From: Pseudomonadota bacterium
GTDB lineage: Bacteria > Desulfobacterota > Desulfobacteria > Desulfobacterales > RPRI01
Direction of reading: 5' to 3'
NCBI GenBank assembly: GCA_018819005.1
Contig: JAHJQU010000332.1
Location: 1-5,740, forward strand
Length of the DNA: 5,740 nucleotides
Positions within the stretch are counted from its first letter, which is position 1; every line of letters starts with the position of its first letter. The translations under genes and the position numbers were made by a program. The notes beneath the pieces were generated by a model. It did no database searches. It was not told the DNA's origin and was given only the letters and a program-made list of their open reading frames with translations. Shown piece by piece: positions 1 to 5,740 of this stretch.

Positions 1-54
1 AGCCTATAGTCCCGAGGACCGTGTCTTTTGACCGGGGTGTTACTAATAAGATTT

Positions 55-948
55 TCATATCTTTCTAAACCATAATAATTTCAACCTTTCTAAATAATCC
101 GATTCAAATTTTTTCCCACAAAACAACAAGCCAATTCTTTGTTCAATCGCTCCCTTAAACCAGATTAGAGTTATTCTTAATTTCTGTTTAGCAGTCGCAT
201 GACGACGAATTGTTCTCATTATATTTAAAATACTCTGATTTCTAATCTCTTCTTGCAGTATTTTATTTTTCTTGAAAGTACCATATCTTTTATGATAAAC
301 GACAGAGGTTGGCACATATTTTGCTTTCCAGCCCGCTTTATACGCTCTCCAGGATAATTCAGCATCTTCATAATATGAGCCGAAACTTTCATCAAATAAA
401 CCTGTTTCTTCCAGCATCTTTTTTCGATAAAGGCAGGCGCCGGCACAAGCACCTACAACATCCGGTTTGTCATCGTATTGTCCAGTGTCGGTTTCATTAC
501 CACCTCTATCACCTATCATTCCCAGTCCATCAACAAATATATGTCCTGTAGAATCAAGAATTCCGGGGTTGTCCATCCTTAACATTTTTGACGCACAAAT
601 GCCGATTTTATTATCCGACGATATTATTTTTACCAACTCGCTCAAGTATTTTTTTTCCACTTTTGTGTCATTATTAAGCAGCGCTATATATTCTATAGTT
701 TTATCTTTTAACGCGGTTTCCATTGCTATATTATTTGCTTTTGCGAAACCATAGTTTTTATCAAGCGGGATAATCTCCACATCAGGATAATTTTTTTTAA
801 CAAATTCTATAGAATCATCAGTTGAGCCATTATCGACCAAAATAATTTTAAAATTCCTGTATGACTGGTTAAAGACAGACCTTAAACAGTCACTGAGATA
901 TTCTTTTCCATTCCAGTTTGCGATGATAATTAAAACATTCGGAGTCAT
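55..948 (-). CDS. Family 2 glycosyltransferase, rhamnosyltransferase-like (WbbL type)
   Basis: Probably a cytoplasmic, inverting GT-A sugar transferase that adds a residue to a lipid-linked surface glycan. Numbering is from the ATG at 948 (297 residues). The N-terminal strand with NWNGK is near 11-15, VDNGSTDD at 38-45, the metal/nucleotide-sugar motif LLNND at 90-94, and the acceptor-side signature YYEDAELSWR at 192-201. NWNG, NND and ED...WR together are typical of the WbbL-like GT2 group. The basic C-terminal tail has no clear membrane span. Length is normal for the family. The frame also opens five codons earlier at a TTG (963), but the ATG gives a standard N-terminus (MTPNVLIIIANWNG). 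Neither start has a good Shine-Dalgarno. It begins 17 bases after the radical SAM stop, so it is co-transcribed and perhaps translationally coupled. The donor sugar cannot be read from sequence. Confidence 0.93.
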   Translation of the reverse strand: MTPNVLIIIANWNGKEYLSDCLRSVFNQSYRNFKIILVDNGSTDDSIEFVKKNYPDVEIIPLDKNYGFAKANNIAMETALKDKTIEYIALLNNDTKVEKKYLSELVKIISSDNKIGICASKMLRMDNPGILDSTGHIFVDGLGMIGDRGGNETDTGQYDDKPDVVGACAGACLYRKKMLEETGLFDESFGSYYEDAELSWRAYKAGWKAKYVPTSVVYHKRYGTFKKNKILQEEIRNQSILNIMRTIRRHATAKQKLRITLIWFKGAIEQRIGLLFCGKKFESDYLERLKLLWFRKI

Positions 949-965
949 TTTGTCGGTTTCCAATC

Positions 966-2276
966 TTAATCAAATAATGCTTTTGCAATCCTCGACAATA
1001 ATGTCGCAGGCGAGAGAGACGCCGTCAGAGTATCCAGATATTTATAATCCACTCCTTTAATTTTAGGAATAAAATTTGCCGTCCTCCCGATCTCAAAAGG
1101 ATCCTCCCTCAAAAGCAGGCCGTTTTTAATACAATAATCATAAACATCTGTTCCTGGAATAGGTGTAAAATAAAAAGGACTCGGATACTCCGGTTTTATA
1201 GTTTTTATCATTCTTATTGTATCTCCCGCTTCTTCTTTGGTCTCAGTCGGAAGCCCCAGCATAAAGGTTGCAAATATCTTAATTTTATGCTTTTTACATA
1301 TCTCAGCCGCCTTATAATTTTGTTCTACCGTGGTCCCCTTGTTAAGGAGGTCAAGGATCCTCTGATTGCCGCTTTCAAACCCTATCACAAGCCAGTTCAA
1401 TCCCACCTCTGAAAGCCTTTTTATCATTTCTTCATTTTTACATATTATATCGGCTCTGCTGCAAGCGGCTATTTCCGCATTAAATCCTTCTTTCTTGTAT
1501 GCATCGCAAAATTTATATATCCAGCCGGGAGAAACCGTAAAGGTGTCATCCCACCATGTGATGCTCTTAAAGTCATACTTGCTCCTTAAATCCCGCAATT
1601 CCTGAATTACATTCTCAACACTTCTAATTCTAAAATAACGCCCGAATACAGATCTTTCCGCAGGCTGGCAATAAGAACAGTTATATGGACACCCCCTTCC
1701 GGCAATCATAGTTACGTGAGGAAAAGGATGCCAGGGAGCAAAGTAACAATTTAGTTCTCGTTTATAGTCAAATAATTCTCTGTCTATATTGGGAAGGGAA
1801 TCCAAATCAGGAGTTATGCCCTTAGATATTCTCGGGAAGGACTCTCCTTTTTTTAAAGCATCCAGGAGCGCTGTAAAAGTAATTTCACCCTCACCTGTGA
1901 TCACATGGTTAATATTGTCATTCTTTAAAAGTTCTTGCGGAAACACTGTGGCAAATATACCGCCTGCTACGGTTACTATCTTTGGATTTATTGTTTTTAT
2001 CACTTCAAAAGCTTTTAATGCCGGCTTGTGATCCAGATACGATACGGAGATGCCTATTACATCCGGATTTTTGAGGGTTATTATTTTTTCAAATTGCTCC
2101 CATGAATCCAGGGTTCTCATATCTATTAAATCCACTTCATGGCCTTCTCTTTTTGCGTATACCCCTATGGAGGCAAGCCCATGCTGGATCCACTGCAGTT
2201 CTCCATTAAGAGGGAACTGTTTTGTTTTCCCGAAGCCCGCAATGCCTATTCCCGGATAAATCAAAGTTATTTTCAT
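966..2276 (-). CDS. Radical SAM protein with N-terminal B12-binding-like domain (BchE/MiaB-like class)
   Basis: A 436-residue radical SAM enzyme. Residues 1-145 look like the Rossmann-type B12-binding domain: MKITLIYPG start, VDLIDMRTLD near 48-57, PDVIGISVSY at 71-80, VAGGIFAT at 103-110, ITGEGE at 126-131. The usual cobalamin-ligating DxHxxG is absent, so B12 may be bound base-off without a His ligand, or not at all. The radical SAM core follows, with GRGCPYNCSYC supplying the three [4Fe-4S] cysteines C196, C200 and C203, WWDDTF near 241-246, GFESG at 299-303 for SAM contact, GLPTET at 341-346 and PIPGT at 372-376. Length and order fit the family that includes BchE, hopanoid methylases and many uncharacterised members of polysaccharide clusters. 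Its place between flippase and glycosyltransferase suggests a glycan or lipid precursor as substrate, but this is inference. It starts three bases after the flippase stop. Confidence 0.93.
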   Translation of the reverse strand: MKITLIYPGIGIAGFGKTKQFPLNGELQWIQHGLASIGVYAKREGHEVDLIDMRTLDSWEQFEKIITLKNPDVIGISVSYLDHKPALKAFEVIKTINPKIVTVAGGIFATVFPQELLKNDNINHVITGEGEITFTALLDALKKGESFPRISKGITPDLDSLPNIDRELFDYKRELNCYFAPWHPFPHVTMIAGRGCPYNCSYCQPAERSVFGRYFRIRSVENVIQELRDLRSKYDFKSITWWDDTFTVSPGWIYKFCDAYKKEGFNAEIAACSRADIICKNEEMIKRLSEVGLNWLVIGFESGNQRILDLLNKGTTVEQNYKAAEICKKHKIKIFATFMLGLPTETKEEAGDTIRMIKTIKPEYPSPFYFTPIPGTDVYDYCIKNGLLLREDPFEIGRTANFIPKIKGVDYKYLDTLTASLSPATLLSRIAKALFD

Positions 2277-2279
2277 AAA

Positions 2280-3812
2280 TTAAATTTCCTTATATTTTAT
2301 TATTGTTGGCAGTAATTTTCTCCAAAGTTCCATATCGGAAACACTAATATAGCCGCTTTTCCAAATTAACCATCCATAAACGCACATATAGAGAGTTCCT
2401 GTTAAACAGATAAAAACCAGGGAAGGGTTTCCAATTTGATGGAATATAAGTAAAGGAATAAATAAAGACACTAACCCGACCAAAATTGGCAGGAATAAAA
2501 ACTTTTTCATGCTTTGGATAAGACTTATCTCTGTAATTTTATGGAAAATAGCCAAAAATATTACTGAACAAATAATGAAGGAGATACAAGTCCCCAAAAC
2601 GGTTCCATAATATCCAAATTTGATGATTAAAGTAATGCTTAGAGTCAACTTCATTATCGTAGAAAGGACAGAGATATACATTCCATATTGCGGTTTTCCC
2701 ATGCCGTTAAAAATATAAAACCCAGGGCCCGTCAAAAGATTAATAAAACCTGCAACAAGCAACAATTGCAATGTAAAAGCGGTTCTCTCATAACCAGCGC
2801 CCAACCAGGCCTGTATAAATGAATGGGCAAAAGTAAAACCCATAATAAATATCGGTGTTCCAGCCAAAATGAGATATTTCATGGACCGAAAATATAATTC
2901 CTGAAGTTTTCCTTTTTCACTCCTGGCATCTAATTCTGAGGCGGCAGGCATAATTGCCGAGATCAGCATCAAAGGCATCTCGCTAATTTTGGATGTTAAA
3001 CCTTGCGCAACGGCATAGTAAGCGACAAATCCGATATTTAAAAAATACGCCAATAGAATTTCGTCAAGATGTGAATGAAGCAATGAAGCGATTTTAGTTA
3101 TCTGAACCTTAGCCCCGAACCCGAACAATTTTTTAAGCATCGCTTTAGTAGACACCAATGGATTAAATCTTAGCTCCGGTAATATCCTAAAGGCAATAAC
3201 AAGGCTGGCAACGCTGCTTATCAGCAAAACGATCCCATTATTGACCATCAAACCCGGCAAACTATATCCCTTCTCTAAAAAGAAAATTGTTCCGGCGATA
3301 TTTGGTATTGAAACAGCAATTGCCACTTTATTGGAAATATCCATCCGCTGTAAGCCGCCCTGAATTGCTCCAAAAGGACTTAAAGCATTTGAGACGCTGA
3401 ATAAAATAATTCCAAGGAAAAAAACAAATACCGATTCATTATACAAATGAGACGGGATCTTAAAAAATGTCAGCAGTGGATTTATCACAAAAAATGACAA
3501 GGTTATAAGGAATATCGCGAATATTGAATAAAAAACAAAACCTGTGTTAATAACCTGATTAATTTTTTCAAAATCTTTCTTTGCATAAAATTCAGAAATG
3601 TATTTTACAAAAGAGGTTCCGATTCCAAAATCCAGCAGGCCGAAGTAGCCTGTTAATACTCCGACAAGCGCCCAGATGCCGTACCGTTCAATACCAATAT
3701 GTCTGATAATATAAGGCGTGAGGATTAAAGCGACTAATATCCCCCAAAACCGGCCGACTGCATTAAAAATAGTATTTTTAATGATTTTTTGAGAAATACT
3801 TTGTTCTTCCAT
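2280..3812 (-). CDS. Polysaccharide flippase, Wzx/MATE-like (MOP superfamily)
   Basis: A 510-residue inner-membrane transporter expected to flip undecaprenyl-linked oligosaccharide to the outer face. The N-terminus (QKIIKNTIFNAVGRFWGILVA, about 8-28) leads straight into the first span. LTPYIIRHIGIERYGIWALV (31-50) and the GLLDFGIGTSFVKYISE stretch (58-74) are typical of the family. About 12 to 14 hydrophobic segments follow, with the second half beginning near FGFGAKVQI (230-238) and its LDEILLAYFL helix (249-258). Size and layout are normal. The ATG at 3812 has no clear Shine-Dalgarno (upstream is TTAAAAAAATACAG). That start is nevertheless supported by the matching start of the truncated copy just upstream. 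It is first in the tight three-gene run with the radical SAM and glycosyltransferase genes. The glycan carried cannot be inferred. The gene is AT-rich compared with the DNA upstream. Confidence 0.94.
   Translation of the reverse strand: MEEQSISQKIIKNTIFNAVGRFWGILVALILTPYIIRHIGIERYGIWALVGVLTGYFGLLDFGIGTSFVKYISEFYAKKDFEKINQVINTGFVFYSIFAIFLITLSFFVINPLLTFFKIPSHLYNESVFVFFLGIILFSVSNALSPFGAIQGGLQRMDISNKVAIAVSIPNIAGTIFFLEKGYSLPGLMVNNGIVLLISSVASLVIAFRILPELRFNPLVSTKAMLKKLFGFGAKVQITKIASLLHSHLDEILLAYFLNIGFVAYYAVAQGLTSKISEMPLMLISAIMPAASELDARSEKGKLQELYFRSMKYLILAGTPIFIMGFTFAHSFIQAWLGAGYERTAFTLQLLLVAGFINLLTGPGFYIFNGMGKPQYGMYISVLSTIMKLTLSITLIIKFGYYGTVLGTCISFIICSVIFLAIFHKITEISLIQSMKKFLFLPILVGLVSLFIPLLIFHQIGNPSLVFICLTGTLYMCVYGWLIWKSGYISVSDMELWRKLLPTIIKYKEI
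2287..2290 (-). promoter_or_regulatory. Shine-Dalgarno of the radical SAM gene inside the flippase 3' end
   Basis: AGGA on the minus strand lies 10 bases before the radical SAM ATG and inside the last codons of the flippase (AAG GAA ATT TAA). Ribosomes finishing the flippase would pass over this site, which argues for one transcript and coupled translation. It also supports 2276 as the true start. Confidence 0.6.
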
Positions 3813-3838
3813 CTGTATTTTTTTAAGGAATAGATTTT

Positions 3839-3958
3839 TTATCCGAATTTCTGCTGCTGCAAACCCGGCAAAGTTATAGAACCCGCCCCGTTAAACACCC
3901 GGCCAACCGCATCAAAGAGCGTGTTTTTGACTATTTTATGTGAAATGCTTTGTTCCAT
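3839..3958 (-). pseudogene. Truncated second copy of the flippase start
   Basis: A 39-codon open frame from ATG at 3958 to TAA at 3839. Its first 20 residues, MEQSISHKIVKNTLFDAVGR, match the start of the intact flippase (MEEQSISQKIIKNTIFNAVG...) at 16 of 20 positions, allowing one missing Glu. The DNA differs at many third positions, so it is a diverged homologue and not a recent tandem duplication. After about residue 24 similarity stops, apart from a short in-frame LPGL that also occurs at flippase residues 185-188. No membrane span remains, so it cannot be functional. It starts two bases after the stop of the upstream membrane-protein remnant, an operon-like spacing that suggests an older gene order of membrane protein then flippase. 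Confidence 0.75.
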
Positions 3959-3960
3959 TT

Positions 3961-4128
3961 TTATGAGCCCGTGCCCGCGCTTTCCGGTCCCGCTTTAGCG
4001 CCCGCCGGGATGTCTTTGTGCAGCGCCATCACCAATGCGGTTAAAAACCAGACCGGTTCCATTATCCTGACCATAGTAAAATTATTGACCCCTATGGCCT
4101 GAAATAAAAACCCGGGAACAGTATACTT
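3961..4128 (-). pseudogene. C-terminal remnant of a membrane protein (possibly O-antigen ligase/polymerase-like)
   Basis: Reading from 4128 to the TAA at 3961 gives 55 residues without a start codon that makes a plausible protein. The pieces are KYTVPGFLFQAIGVNNFTMV, then RIMEPVWFLTALVMALHKDI, then a small polar tail ending in AGTGS. EPVWFLTALVMAL reads as a final transmembrane helix followed by HKD at the membrane edge, as at the C-terminus of many polytopic proteins. Wzy/WaaL-type polymerases or ligases would fit a flippase-linked position, but I cannot confirm the family from this piece. Protein-like sequence ends where the GC-rich hairpin cluster begins (4129), so the rest of the gene appears lost or replaced. 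It is two bases from the flippase stub. Confidence 0.45.
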
Positions 4129-4187
4129 CCCGCCACTACGGCTTCGGCGGGTCCGCCGGGCTGTTTGGCGGAAATTCCCCGCCGGGG
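4129..4187 (-). repeat. Cluster of GC-rich inverted repeats (REP-like)
   Basis: Several overlapping perfect inverted repeats occur within 60 bases. CCCGCC (4129-4134) pairs with GGCGGG (4146-4151) around an 11-base loop. CGGCGG (4145-4150) and CCGCCG (4153-4158) form a dyad with a GT centre. CCGCC (4153-4157) can pair with GGCGG (4167-4171). CCCC/GGGG (4177-4180 and 4184-4187) flank GCC. The stems are mutually exclusive. No T-run follows, so this is not a classic intrinsic terminator. It resembles a dispersed palindromic element sitting between gene fragments. Whether it recurs in the genome cannot be seen here. Strand is arbitrary. Confidence 0.45.
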
Positions 4188-4278
4188 CAGTGTTGGGGGC
4201 GCGAGTTCCCCCCCTGGCTGAGTATGTTCATCGGGATAACACCTCCCAATGCCCGCCTTTGTCGGGGCCGATGCGCTT

Positions 4279-4353
4279 TTAGGAAACCTTTTTAAACTCC
4301 GGGGTTTGAGATTCGCCGGATTTAATAAGTTTTTCAAGTTCTTTGGGAGTCAT
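4279..4353 (-). pseudogene. Stub resembling the N-terminus of an AlbA_2 (AAA_4)-type regulator
   Basis: The 24-residue frame from ATG 4353 to TAA 4279 begins MTPKELEKLIKSGESQTPEF and ends KKVS. The pattern 'short helix, GESQTxEFK' is the usual opening of AlbA_2 domain proteins (putative DNA-binding transcriptional regulators, often misnamed RecG-like). In those proteins a phosphate-binding, sheet-rich domain of about 100 residues follows. Here everything after EFKK is missing, so it is a truncated remnant. The frame stays open upstream to a TAA near 4416, without another standard start. A strong AGGAGG (4386-4391) lies 32 bases before the ATG, too far to serve it. The family call rests on a short motif. 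Confidence 0.45.
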
Positions 4354-4407
4354 AGAAACTGCCAGACGGCTAGGCGGCGTAATAACCTCCTGTTTCGAGA
4401 CTGCCTT

Positions 4408-4436
4408 TGTATATTACTCTATTTTCACCCTGCCAA
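4408..4436 (-). promoter_or_regulatory. Candidate sigma-70-type promoter at the end of the ATPase gene
   Basis: On the minus strand TTGGCA (4431-4436, 5 of 6 to TTGACA) is followed after exactly 17 bases by TATACA (4408-4413, 4 of 6 to TATAAT). The -35 box lies in the last ATPase codons. Transcription would start near 4400, run through an AGGAGG (4386-4391) and reach the AlbA_2-like stub. It may be the orphaned promoter of that lost gene and could now read towards the flippase. Matches of this quality arise by chance, so confidence is modest. Confidence 0.35.
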
Positions 4437-5603
4437 CTCACCGGCCAGCTGTATACCGAAGGTCCGCCAGGCTGCAACTTCCGCGGAAGTTCTCCGCATG
4501 CTCTCTTTCCCGGCATAAACAAGGACATTGTCAACGTGTTTTTTGCCCGCAAGTTCCTTAAAATATTTCAAGCCTTTAAACTGCTCCTCAGAAAGGGTAA
4601 CAGCCGATTTGATTTCTATGGCGGTCATTTTTAACCCGTCATCAACAAGACAGTCCACTTCATGGCCCACATGGTCGCGCCAGAAATACAGATTGCTGTG
4701 CCGGCCTCTGTTGAAAAGATTTTTAAGCAGTTCGCCCAGCGCCCAGGATTCAAAAATATAACCTCGCATGGGATGAACCGCAAGTTCCTCCGCTTTTTGA
4801 ATTCCGAGCAAATGGCAAAGCAGGCCTGTATCGTAAAAATACAGTTTCGGACTTTTCATCAGGCGCTTGCCCATGTTTTCAAAATGCGGCGGCAACAGGT
4901 GCGCTATATAGCAGGTCTGGAGAACCGAGAGCCATGCTTTGGCTGTTGCGTGATTAATGCCGCAGTCGTTACCGAGAGCCGACAGATTCACAAGCTGCCC
5001 GCAGCGGGCGGCGCACATTTTAAGGAAAATCTGGAATTTGTGCAGGTCTGTCACCTTGAGAATCTGCCGGATATCCCGCTCCACATACGTGGCGACATAC
5101 CCGGAATAGAATTCCTCCGGGGTAAGCTTTTTATCATAAACACGCGGATATCCCCCCTTAAAAAGGTTTTCCTCAAGCGTGGCGGGCAAATGCCGCCCGG
5201 CGGCAAGTTCGCCGGCGGAAAAAGGAAGAAGGTTTAAAAGCGCCACGCGGCCGGCCAGAGACTGGGAAACGCCCTCCAGCAGCATAAGATTATTTGAGCC
5301 GGTCAGGATATACATCCCATTACGCCCCGCTTCATCCACAATAGTCTGGATATATGACAAAAGAGAAGGCGCCCGCTGAATTTCATCAAATATGGCGGGG
5401 GCCGGATATTTCGACAAAAACAGCCGGGGATCAGCCAGGGCGAACTCCCGCGTGTCAAGGTTCTCCAGAGAGACATATTTATAGCCGGCGAAGGCGGCGC
5501 GCACAAGAGTGGTTTTTCCGGATTGCCTGGGGCCGGTCACGGCGATAACGGGAGATTTTTCCGCCAGCGCTTTTAACTTTGCTTCCAGGGAGCGTTTGAT
5601 CAT
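4425..5603 (-). CDS. AAA ATPase with DUF4143 domain (AAA_14 family)
   Basis: A complete 392-residue member of the abundant, functionally obscure AAA_14/DUF4143 ATPases. Walker A is GPRQSGKT (24-31), Walker B is AIFDEIQ (70-76), and the sensor-like strand is YILTGSNN (98-105), followed by SLAGRV (115-120) and the LPFSAGEL motif (126-133). The C-terminal half is the DUF4143 region: YVERDIRQIL (173-182), a winged-helix-like segment (LSALGNDCGINHATAKAWLSVL, split about 207-228), LYFYDTGLLCHLLG (254-267) and a PD-(D/E)XK-like core with D317 in GHEVD and E330/K332 in AIEIK. Members have been proposed to act in DNA or defence-related processes, but no reaction is established. The start gives a typical N-terminus, yet no Shine-Dalgarno precedes it because a group II intron end lies immediately upstream. 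GC content is higher than in the downstream surface genes, so it is probably unrelated to polysaccharide synthesis. Confidence 0.93.
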   Translation of the reverse strand: MIKRSLEAKLKALAEKSPVIAVTGPRQSGKTTLVRAAFAGYKYVSLENLDTREFALADPRLFLSKYPAPAIFDEIQRAPSLLSYIQTIVDEAGRNGMYILTGSNNLMLLEGVSQSLAGRVALLNLLPFSAGELAAGRHLPATLEENLFKGGYPRVYDKKLTPEEFYSGYVATYVERDIRQILKVTDLHKFQIFLKMCAARCGQLVNLSALGNDCGINHATAKAWLSVLQTCYIAHLLPPHFENMGKRLMKSPKLYFYDTGLLCHLLGIQKAEELAVHPMRGYIFESWALGELLKNLFNRGRHSNLYFWRDHVGHEVDCLVDDGLKMTAIEIKSAVTLSEEQFKGLKYFKELAGKKHVDNVLVYAGKESMRRTSAEVAAWRTFGIQLAGELAG

Positions 5604-5604
5604 T

Positions 5605-5740
5605 GGTAGAAATCTGACGCCGGTATCCTATTCGGACCCGGTTTTCAGAAACCTCCTTTCAAACCGTGCTTGCGGTTTTCCCGCACACGGCTTAACGATA
5701 GTCTTCATTGCGCAGCGTACACAGCCTTCGGATATCGAAT
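5605..5740 (-). mobile_element. 3' end of a group II intron (partial, runs off the window)
   Basis: Domain V at 5661-5693 is followed by a probable domain VI at 5605-5656. In domain VI, GGAGGTTTCTGA pairs with TCAGATTTCTACC: UCUGA/UCAGA, a UU/UU internal loop, then AGG/UCU and GG/CC, leaving one A unpaired at 5607. An inner helix (CCGG-GTCC with GGAT-A-CCGG, 5620-5641) caps it. This is the usual end of a self-splicing retroelement. The exact 3' splice site is uncertain: the unpaired A is not at a clean 7-8 bases from an AY end. Upstream of domain V a reading frame (IRYPKAVYAAQ, TGA at 5705) enters from outside and could be the end of an intron-encoded reverse transcriptase, but I do not recognise it. 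The rest lies beyond 5740. Confidence 0.75.
5661..5693 (-). ncRNA. Group II intron domain V
   Basis: The minus strand folds into the hallmark domain V hairpin. The lower stem AAGCCGTG pairs with CACGGTTT over 8 bp and contains the catalytic AGC triad with its G-U wobble. A two-base AG bulge lies on the 3' side, and the upper stem TGCGG/CCGCA (5 bp) closes a GAAAA loop. The total is 33 bases against the usual 34, with a loop one base larger than the normal GNRA tetraloop. Domain V is the active-site element and the most conserved part of these introns, so the identification is firm even though the rest is not in view. Confidence 0.85.

Noticed and set aside
11..21. Short palindrome at the left edge (GTCC-CGA-GGAC)
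   Set aside because: Only a 4-bp stem, no T-run and no known motif; not enough to call a terminator for the glycan operon.
467..754. Plus-strand open frame of 95 codons
   Set aside because: Antisense to the glycosyltransferase, with no start context or recognisable motif.
4092..4337. 81-codon minus-strand frame
   Set aside because: It crosses the stub, the hairpin cluster and the membrane remnant in a different frame; its residues are proline/glycine-rich repeat translation, while the other frame gives coherent protein fragments.
4386..4391. Perfect AGGAGG as a ribosome binding site for an unlisted gene
   Set aside because: No ATG, GTG or TTG lies 4-12 bases downstream on the minus strand; the next ATG (4353) is 32 bases away.
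4461..4474. GGTCCGCCAGGCTG near the ATPase end, almost identical to 4150-4163 in the hairpin cluster (13 of 14)
   Set aside because: The match does not extend on either side and the ATPase copy is in coding sequence; probably chance between GC-rich stretches.
4662..5237. 191-codon open frame on the plus strand
   Set aside because: It lies fully antisense to the ATPase, whose motifs (Walker A/B, DUF4143) are unmistakable; the plus frame shows no domain and is a by-product of GC-rich codons.
1..5740. CRISPR array, tRNA, rRNA or intact insertion sequence
   Set aside because: No regularly spaced direct repeats, tRNA cloverleaf or transposase motifs were seen on either strand.

Overview
All recognisable genes lie on the minus strand and read from right to left. 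The window looks like one edge of a cell-surface polysaccharide (O-antigen or exopolysaccharide) cluster in a bacterium. I cannot name the organism. A Wzx-type flippase beside a GT2 transferase and a BchE-type radical SAM enzyme suits many Gram-negative or uncultivated lineages.

In order of transcription: (1) 5605-5740 carries the 3' end of a group II intron RNA (domain V and a probable domain VI), running off the right edge. (2) 4425-5603 is a complete DUF4143-type AAA ATPase whose ATG lies directly against the intron end, with no Shine-Dalgarno of its own. (3) 3813-4424, about 610 bases, has no intact gene and is a gene graveyard. It holds a candidate promoter, a 24-codon stub resembling the start of an AlbA_2-type regulator, a GC-rich hairpin cluster, the C-terminal end of a lost membrane protein, and a truncated second copy of the flippase start. 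(4) 2280-3812 is an intact polysaccharide flippase. (5) 966-2276 is a B12-binding-fold radical SAM protein. (6) 55-948 is a family 2 glycosyltransferase. Bases 1-54, downstream of it, hold nothing I can assign.

The last three genes are packed 3 and 17 bases apart and are surely one transcription unit. The flippase would export a lipid-linked glycan. The glycosyltransferase would add a sugar to it. The radical SAM enzyme would make an unidentified modification, perhaps of a sugar or lipid precursor. These genes are visibly AT-rich. The ATPase and graveyard are GC-richer, so the surface cluster probably has a different origin from its right flank, with the join at about 3813-3960.

I see no strong case for a wholly new system. 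The most informative features are the flippase stub in front of the full flippase, which records a gene-replacement or deletion event, and the intron end fused to the ATPase start.
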